A stretch of 64,000 nt of DNA from CAZJTL01 sp964548905 (GTDB lineage: Bacteria > Cyanobacteriota > Cyanobacteriia > Cyanobacteriales > Xenococcaceae), in NCBI GenBank assembly GCA_964548905.1, contig CAZJTL010000005.1, positions 6,084 to 70,083 of the forward strand. Direction: 5' to 3'. The position numbers were made by a program, and so were the translations under genes. Positions within the stretch are counted from its first letter, which is position 1; each line of letters starts with the position of its first letter. Positions 59,537-64,000 of the stretch are shown in pieces. The notes below the pieces were generated by a model. The model made no database searches and was not told where the DNA came from. It saw nothing but the letters and a program-made list of their open reading frames with translations.

Positions 59537-59582
59537 ACGGCGGGTAAACTTTTCTGAGGAAACCTCAGAAAATCCCGCCTCC
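59537..59582 (-). repeat. Hairpin cassette (inner stem TTTTCTGAGG/CCTCAGAAAA)
   Basis: ACGGCGGG ... TCCCGCCTCC outer arms, 10-bp inner stem with loop AAA, splitting a GGCAACA array. Same architecture as 39941-39983. Confidence 0.7.
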
Positions 59583-59871
59583 AACAGGCAACAGGCAACA
59601 GAAAAAACTGTATTTCATTGATTTGAGAAGCGCTATAGTTATTTGATATTAGATAACCAACTAATTAAATCTCTGCGCCTCTGCATCTCTGCATCTATTA
59701 AAGTGTTTTTAATCGACTAGTTGGCTTTTTTAGTCAACATATTTTTCTTGCTGCATAAACGTTAATCACAGCCGATCGAATCAGTAAGCAACTATATTCG
59801 CAGTTAAGTAAGTCAACCTAATTATTCGTAGGATGAGGAAAGCAATAGTAAAACTTACCTATTGTCTGCTC

Positions 59872-59904
59872 ATGTTGGGTTTCATTCTTCAACCCAACCT
59901 ACAT
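59872..59904 (+). repeat. Palindromic dispersed repeat, copy left of the nuclease gene
   Basis: ATGTTGGGTTTCATTCTTCA ACCCAACCTACAT; TTGGGTT and AACCCAA arms. It is inverted relative to 60856-60889. Confidence 0.75.
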
Positions 59905-59955
59905 ATATTTTACGTTGAATCAAGCAAAAATACTTATCAGTTATCGATTAAAAAA

Positions 59956-60837
59956 ATGAGTAAATTTTATCCCTTTGCTAGTTATAGTCTCTGGCAATTA
60001 TTTTCACCTGTGATCGGCAAAGAGCATTGGCATTGCGATCGCAAACGAGGTTATCTTAAAGCACGTAAAGAAGTTGAAATAAAAGAACTTGGTAAATTAG
60101 ATAATGTACCTCAAGAAATAGGTCATTTAGCACAGAAAGGAGTGTATGAATTTCATCAACATCCTGAATTATTATCCGCCTCAGATGGAGTAAAACAAAT
60201 TGCCGATATTTTAAAACTCAGTCAAAAATCGTTGAAAATTCAAGATCGAGTTATTTCTATTTTAAACAATTATCATCAACAGCCTATTTTAATTAATAAA
60301 AATATTCTTGCTTTGAATAAAGGCTCTGAAGATGAAGGCATTCCCAAACCAGTCTCGATCGAACAAGGTAATTTTGCTTTTAATTTATATTCAGCTTTAG
60401 ATTGTATTCTTCTTGAAGAAGATGACACCATTCATATTTTAGATTTTAAAACAGGTAAAAGTGACTTCGATCGAAGACAAGGTTATGTTTATTTACTGGT
60501 AGCCAAATATCTTTATCCAAATAAGAGTGCGATCGCCTCGTTTTATAATTTAGAAACTCAACATTGGTCTGAATTTATTACTGCTACATCAGCAGCGATC
60601 GAATCTATACAAATTGAATTATCGTTAATCGCACAAAAACATCAGGAACAATTACAGAGATATAGAAATAATCCAGAAGCATTTGATCGCATTTATCCAT
60701 CTAATCCTAGTTCTAGTTGTCAGTATTGTCCTTTCAATTCTATTTGTACCGATGCGATCGAAACTAAAATTTCTAATTCTTCAGCAAGTACAGATATTCA
60801 AAATCAATCATTACTTTGTCTAAGTAGTTCAAGTTAA
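59956..60837 (+). CDS. Cas4-like PD-(D/E)XK nuclease with Fe-S cluster
   Basis: 293 residues from ATG 59956 (MSKFYPFASYSLWQLFSPVIG). A longer frame from 59833 only reads through a repeat (LGFILQPNLHIF), so I reject it. RecB/Cas4-type motifs: H57 (EIGHLAQKG), D149 (YSALDCILLEE), D163-F-K165 (HILDFKTGK) and Q175/Y177. Candidate 4Fe-4S ligands are C27 (HWHCDRKR), C255, C258 and C264 (SCQYCPFNSIC). It is the first gene of a module with Argonaute 148 bases downstream. In such operons a Cas4-like nuclease may process guide or target DNA; that role is inference. Confidence 0.85.
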   Translation: MSKFYPFASYSLWQLFSPVIGKEHWHCDRKRGYLKARKEVEIKELGKLDNVPQEIGHLAQKGVYEFHQHPELLSASDGVKQIADILKLSQKSLKIQDRVISILNNYHQQPILINKNILALNKGSEDEGIPKPVSIEQGNFAFNLYSALDCILLEEDDTIHILDFKTGKSDFDRRQGYVYLLVAKYLYPNKSAIASFYNLETQHWSEFITATSAAIESIQIELSLIAQKHQEQLQRYRNNPEAFDRIYPSNPSSSCQYCPFNSICTDAIETKISNSSASTDIQNQSLLCLSSSS

Positions 60838-60855
60838 TTAAACAAACAAAGATTT

Positions 60856-60889
60856 TGTAGCTTGGGTTGAAGAATGAAACCCAACACAT
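60856..60889 (-). repeat. Palindromic dispersed repeat, copy right of the nuclease gene
   Basis: TGTAGCTTGGGTTGAAGAATG...AACCCAACACAT; about 30 of 33 bases match the reverse complement of 59872-59904. The pair flanks the Cas4-like gene in opposite orientation. Confidence 0.75.
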
Positions 60890-60985
60890 CGAGCGATAGA
60901 TTGATGGATTTAGTTATCGCTTTACCCATTCTGCAAATAATTATACTCGTTAATTTTCTTGTCAATTAGAGGTTAAAAAATTATT

Positions 60986-63187
60986 GTGATTACTCATTTA
61001 AGCGAGATTTTTCCAATTGATTATGCCCAATTAAATATAGCTTGTTTTCGTCTCTGTCCAGAGATCGATCGAGAAACGGGGAATCGATTTAGTTGGTATT
61101 TTAGTAAACATTTTTCTGAAATAATTGTCGTTTACGAACAAAAAGATTTTTGGATTTTAGCTAAACCGAATCAAACTATTCCCAGTCAAGATAAATGGAA
61201 AGAAGTATTAGAAATAATTCAAGATAAATTAAAAGAAGACTTAGGCGATCGCTATTATTTTTTGCAATGGGTAAGAGACTTTGATATAAATGCTGCGATC
61301 GTCGCTCAATTAGCAGTACGCTTATTAAAAATCAATCGTCCTTTTTCTGCAATTACAGTTTCTTCAGAAAAGCAAGTAGAAGTTAAACGAGAGTGTGAAT
61401 TTTGGGCAGAAACTATTGAAATCGATCGAGAAATTAAACCTGCGATCGCCTTGACTCTTACTAGTAAATTTCTCTACAGTGGAGATTTAGAGCAATTTTT
61501 TAGTACACATCCCGATCGCAACAATCCCGAACAAGTTTTACTAGGATTGCAAGTCAAAGATATTGAAAATAATAGTACGGCAACTATCGTCAGTATATCA
61601 GGAACAATTGCAGAACATAAAAAAAGATTATTAAAACAAGCAACAGGATCGATTAGTAAAGAAAAACTACACATAGCACCAGATGAGCAGCCAGTTGTTA
61701 CGATTCAGTTTGGAAAAAATAGTCAAAAATATGATTATACTTTAGCTGCTTTAAAACTATTTATTGCATCTAAAAATGCCAAACATTTTGCCATTGAATA
61801 TGGAGACTTGTTAAAGCAAGCTAAGATTCTATATCGAGAAAGAATCGAACTTTTATCTTCCTATAAACAAAAAGCAAAAAATAGTTTATCTATTTATAAT
61901 TTAGAATTTGCCAATAGCTGCGTAAATAGTCAAGATTATCCAAATTTATTTTCAATACCACTTACAAAACTAGAAGACACCCAACTATTATTTGGTAATG
62001 GAGTAATTAGTAAAAAAAGTGCCGTACTGAGTGGATTGTCTAAAGGTAGTGTATATCGTCGTCATCCAGAATTTAATAACCCATCCAGAAAAATTCGCTT
62101 CGCCATACTCAACTTTTCAGCTTTAACAGCTAAACCTTTTGTGCAAGAATTATGCCAAAGATTGAAAAGCTATAAATTTGAAACTCTAATTCCTTCCGAA
62201 AGTATTAAATGGATATCTTTAGAAAATTTATCTGAAACAGAAGCAAGAGCAAAATTAGAAGCAACAGTTGATGAAATAACGATTTTAAATCCAGATATTA
62301 CTTTAGTCTTTTTACCCCAAAGCGATCGCAATAAAGATGATAGTGATGGAAACAGTTTATATGCCTGGGTTTCTTCTCGATTATTACGCCGTAAAATTTC
62401 TAGTCAAGTAATCTATGAAAATACTTTGAAAAATCCAGATAATTATCGACACATTCTAAATAATGTTGTCCCTGGAATCCTAGCAAAACTTGGAAACTTG
62501 CCTTTTGTCTTAGCTGAACCCTTAACAATTGCCGATTATTTTATTGGTTTAGATGTGGCTAGAAAGCCAAAAAAGAATTTGCAGGGAAGCATGAATTTTT
62601 GTGCTTGTGTTCGTTTGTACGGACAAAAAGGAGAATTTATTCGCTATCAATTAGCCGATACTTTAACTGAAGGGGAAGAAATACCAGCCAGAATATTAAG
62701 AGATTTTTTACCGCAAGCAAATTTAAAAAATAAAAAAATACTAATTTATCGCGATGGTTCTTTTCGTGGAGAAGAAATTAAACATTTAATAGACTGGGGA
62801 CGAGCAATTAATGCTCAATTTATTTTAGTTGAATGTTCTAAATCTAGAAACCCTCGCTTATACAATTTGGAAGAGAAATTATTAAAAGAACCCACTAGAG
62901 GATTAGCTTTACGAATATCATCTCAAGAAGCAATTCTAGTAACTACTCAAGTACCTGAACGTGTTGGTGTTCCTCAAACTTTACGTTTAAAAATCAGAAA
63001 AGAAGGACTATTAGTATCAATTGAAGAGGTAATAAATGTAACTCTCAAATTGACTTTATTACATCATGGATCGTTAAAAGATCCTCGTTTACCAATACCT
63101 TTATTCGGTTCCGATCATATTGCCTATCGAAGATTGCAAGGTATTTATCCAGGGGAATTAGAAGGAGATAAACAATATTGGTTGTAA
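60986..63187 (+). CDS. Prokaryotic Argonaute (long pAgo, probably catalytic)
   Basis: 733-residue nucleic-acid-guided nuclease. N and L1 domains occupy 1-155, PAZ about 160-265, MID about 370-510 and PIWI 510-733. The PIWI tetrad appears complete: D523 (IGLDVARK), E564/E565 (TEGEEIPA, glutamate finger), D590 (IYRDGSFRG) and D710 (LFGSDHIAY). MID residues Y459, Q474 and K501 could bind the guide 5'-phosphate; the usual lysine four residues after the first is not obvious. PAZ presence and full length suggest the long-A branch, like cyanobacterial SeAgo or TtAgo. GTG start with GAGG upstream. Partner genes are Cas4-like nuclease before and a Clp-N protein 38 bases after. Low GC but with normal HIP1 sites. 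Confidence 0.9.
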   Translation: MITHLSEIFPIDYAQLNIACFRLCPEIDRETGNRFSWYFSKHFSEIIVVYEQKDFWILAKPNQTIPSQDKWKEVLEIIQDKLKEDLGDRYYFLQWVRDFDINAAIVAQLAVRLLKINRPFSAITVSSEKQVEVKRECEFWAETIEIDREIKPAIALTLTSKFLYSGDLEQFFSTHPDRNNPEQVLLGLQVKDIENNSTATIVSISGTIAEHKKRLLKQATGSISKEKLHIAPDEQPVVTIQFGKNSQKYDYTLAALKLFIASKNAKHFAIEYGDLLKQAKILYRERIELLSSYKQKAKNSLSIYNLEFANSCVNSQDYPNLFSIPLTKLEDTQLLFGNGVISKKSAVLSGLSKGSVYRRHPEFNNPSRKIRFAILNFSALTAKPFVQELCQRLKSYKFETLIPSESIKWISLENLSETEARAKLEATVDEITILNPDITLVFLPQSDRNKDDSDGNSLYAWVSSRLLRRKISSQVIYENTLKNPDNYRHILNNVVPGILAKLGNLPFVLAEPLTIADYFIGLDVARKPKKNLQGSMNFCACVRLYGQKGEFIRYQLADTLTEGEEIPARILRDFLPQANLKNKKILIYRDGSFRGEEIKHLIDWGRAINAQFILVECSKSRNPRLYNLEEKLLKEPTRGLALRISSQEAILVTTQVPERVGVPQTLRLKIRKEGLLVSIEEVINVTLKLTLLHHGSLKDPRLPIPLFGSDHIAYRRLQGIYPGELEGDKQYWL

Positions 63188-63225
63188 TCTTACTGAAATG
63201 TTTCTAATTGTTAGCCGATTCGACA

Positions 63226-63534
63226 ATGACTTCTGCTCAGTTACTTCGAGCTAGTGGTGCGACAATAGCGATCGAAACCAACGAACATTCTTTTGAGTCT
63301 CGTGGGAATATAAAATTCAGTCCAAAAAGCAAATTCGTTCTAGAGCTTGCTTTACAAATTGTTCGTCTCCAAGGAAAAAAATCGATGGGAACGGAACATT
63401 TATTATGGGGATTAGCTCGTCTTGCTGAAACAGACAAAACTATCTTGAATGAATTATTTCAACCTTACGGAATTGATGTCAAAGAATTGAACGATCGACT
63501 CGATCGATTATTTAATTTTGGAGATATTGTTTAA
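63226..63534 (+). CDS. Stand-alone Clp N-domain protein
   Basis: 102 residues from ATG 63226 (MTSAQLLRASGATIAIE...). The second half is a Clp R/N-domain repeat: FSPKSKFVLELALQIVRLQGKKSMGTEHLLWGLARLAETDKTILNELFQPYGIDVKELNDRL. GTEHLLWGL is the motif of ClpC/ClpA N-domains. There is only one repeat and no AAA module. It follows the Argonaute stop by 38 bases on the same strand and could be co-transcribed. It may be a fragment of a ClpC-like gene or an adaptor; I cannot tell which. An in-frame TTG at 63208 is a less likely start. Confidence 0.7.
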   Translation: MTSAQLLRASGATIAIETNEHSFESRGNIKFSPKSKFVLELALQIVRLQGKKSMGTEHLLWGLARLAETDKTILNELFQPYGIDVKELNDRLDRLFNFGDIV

Positions 63535-63653
63535 CTCAAGGTATCGAACAATTAGAGAAAAAAGTTATTCGTGAATATGTTTTGGATAACTTGAGTGCTG
63601 CTTGTGTCGCTTAGACCCATAAACTAGTTTTTTTGTCAATGCGTAAGTCCTAA

Positions 63654-63803
63654 GAAATAGGAATTGCTCTTATTAAAGCTTTTCTCGCTGGTGGATTAAT
63701 TTTGAATGCCCTCAAAAGAGAACTACCCGATTTTCAAGAAAGTTGTTTTCGATCGTTTGTTTGGGGTGCAGGAGTTTATACGACACTTCTACTTTTGGTT
63801 TAG
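63654..63803 (+). pseudogene. Membrane protein fragment
   Basis: 49 open codons after a TAA: EIGIALIKAFLAGGLILNALKRELPDFQ ESCFRSFVWGAGVYTTLLLLV then stop. Hydrophobic helix, PDFQ-type loop and a second helix resemble the C-terminus of a family of small cyanobacterial membrane proteins. No start. Just before it, 63539-63613 has another coding-like stretch (LEKKVIREYVLDNLSAAC). Both look like relics of lost genes. Confidence 0.45.
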
Positions 63804-63844
63804 AAAGCTTTCAAACAATTGAAAGTAGCGATCGCCGAGCAAAA

Positions 63845-64000
63845 ACTAAACGACTGTAAGGGGGAAGGTAATATTTACTTTAGTTCCCTCCAAGGCATCG
63901 GAATGAATTGACAACGCTCCTCCATGTGCATCTACAATTCGTTTAACGATCGCCAGTCCCAATCCCGTACCCCCAGGTTTACCAGAACAAAATGGTTGAG
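63845..64000 (-). CDS. Sensor histidine kinase, C-terminal end (partial)
   Basis: 51 codons in the window: QPFCSGKPGGTGLGLAIVKRIVDAHGG, then a short beta strand segment GTKVNITFPL and stop. GTGLGLAIVKRIV is the G2 box of the HATPase_c domain. Everything upstream lies beyond the window edge. Confidence 0.88.

Larger units (their letters stand above)
59310..59955. other. Long spacer before the Argonaute module
   Basis: 646 bases without a gene. It holds an AACGCAGAT/CGCGGAT-type short repeat (59455-59485), a hairpin cassette inside AACAGGC heptamers (59537-59582), and a palindromic repeat (59872-59904) read through by an extended frame. A candidate AT-rich promoter lies before the nuclease start. 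Confidence 0.55.

Noticed and set aside
59833..59955. Upstream extension of the Cas4-like gene to 59833
   Set aside because: The extension is produced by reading through a dispersed palindromic repeat; family-like sequence begins at 59956.

Overview
The window comes from a cyanobacterium. The evidence is the very high density of HIP1-type GCGATCGC sites in genes and spacers, together with lineage-specific proteins: orange carotenoid protein with fluorescence recovery protein, a CpcT-type phycobiliprotein lyase, a DUF3134 protein, a PAP/fibrillin protein and a PsiE-like protein. Low to moderate GC, many glycosyltransferases, RTX and filamentous-haemagglutinin-like surface proteins, and abundant heptanucleotide tandem repeats suggest a unicellular/colonial or baeocyte-forming lineage, but the genus cannot be fixed from sequence alone. 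A run of ten Ns (3150-3159) is a scaffold join. No rRNA, tRNA or CRISPR array was recognised.

Layout. 1-7.7 kb: a UvrD/Rep helicase (cut by the window edge), a DnaJ-TPR/membrane protein split by the gap, an MFS exporter, a GT4 glycosyltransferase and a small conserved protein. 7.8-13.4 kb: two RTX Ca2+-binding secreted proteins and a REC-GAF-GGDEF diguanylate cyclase. 13.6-16.2 kb: a broken response regulator abutting an orphan DppB-type permease, then a secreted NucA-type nuclease and its NuiA-type inhibitor. 16.2-21.2 kb: WecG/TagA glycosyltransferase, CysQ phosphatase, GT2 glycosyltransferase, HicAB toxin-antitoxin and DoxX. 21.3-25.8 kb: TypA/BipA, DUF3134, fibrillin, prohibitin and CpcT. 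26.5-33.1 kb: SDR, MacB-type permease, sulfotransferase, membrane-fusion protein, TPR protein and a REC-only regulator. 33.3-42.6 kb: GyrA-type topoisomerase subunit, Phd/PIN toxin-antitoxin inserted at a truncated DUF952 gene, an uncharacterised 531-aa protein, prfB with a programmed +1 frameshift, dnaN and a TonB-like protein. 42.6-48.4 kb: tandem filamentous-haemagglutinin-like genes, one frameshifted near its C-terminus and one a pseudogene, separated by an HNH nuclease pair. 48.5-59.3 kb: ObgE, FRP, OCP, a broken OGFr-like gene, HhH protein, HDAC-like amidohydrolase, VOC protein, half-size MauG-like cytochrome, DAHL hybrid kinase, PsiE and LpxD.

The most notable region is at the right end (59.9-63.5 kb): a Cas4-like PD-(D/E)XK nuclease with four candidate Fe-S cysteines, a full-length prokaryotic Argonaute with an apparently intact DEDD tetrad, and a small stand-alone Clp N-domain protein, all on one strand. 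It looks like a nucleic-acid-guided defence module. The nuclease gene is flanked by inverted copies of a dispersed palindromic repeat.

Spacers are dominated by heptamer repeats (GGGAGCA, GGCAGAA, GGTTAGG, ATGAACC, AATGAGT, TTCCTAC, CAGCCGT and others). Several genes take their start codon or their last codons from these arrays. A second repeat class, hairpin cassettes with conserved outer arms and variable inner stems, sits inside the arrays.
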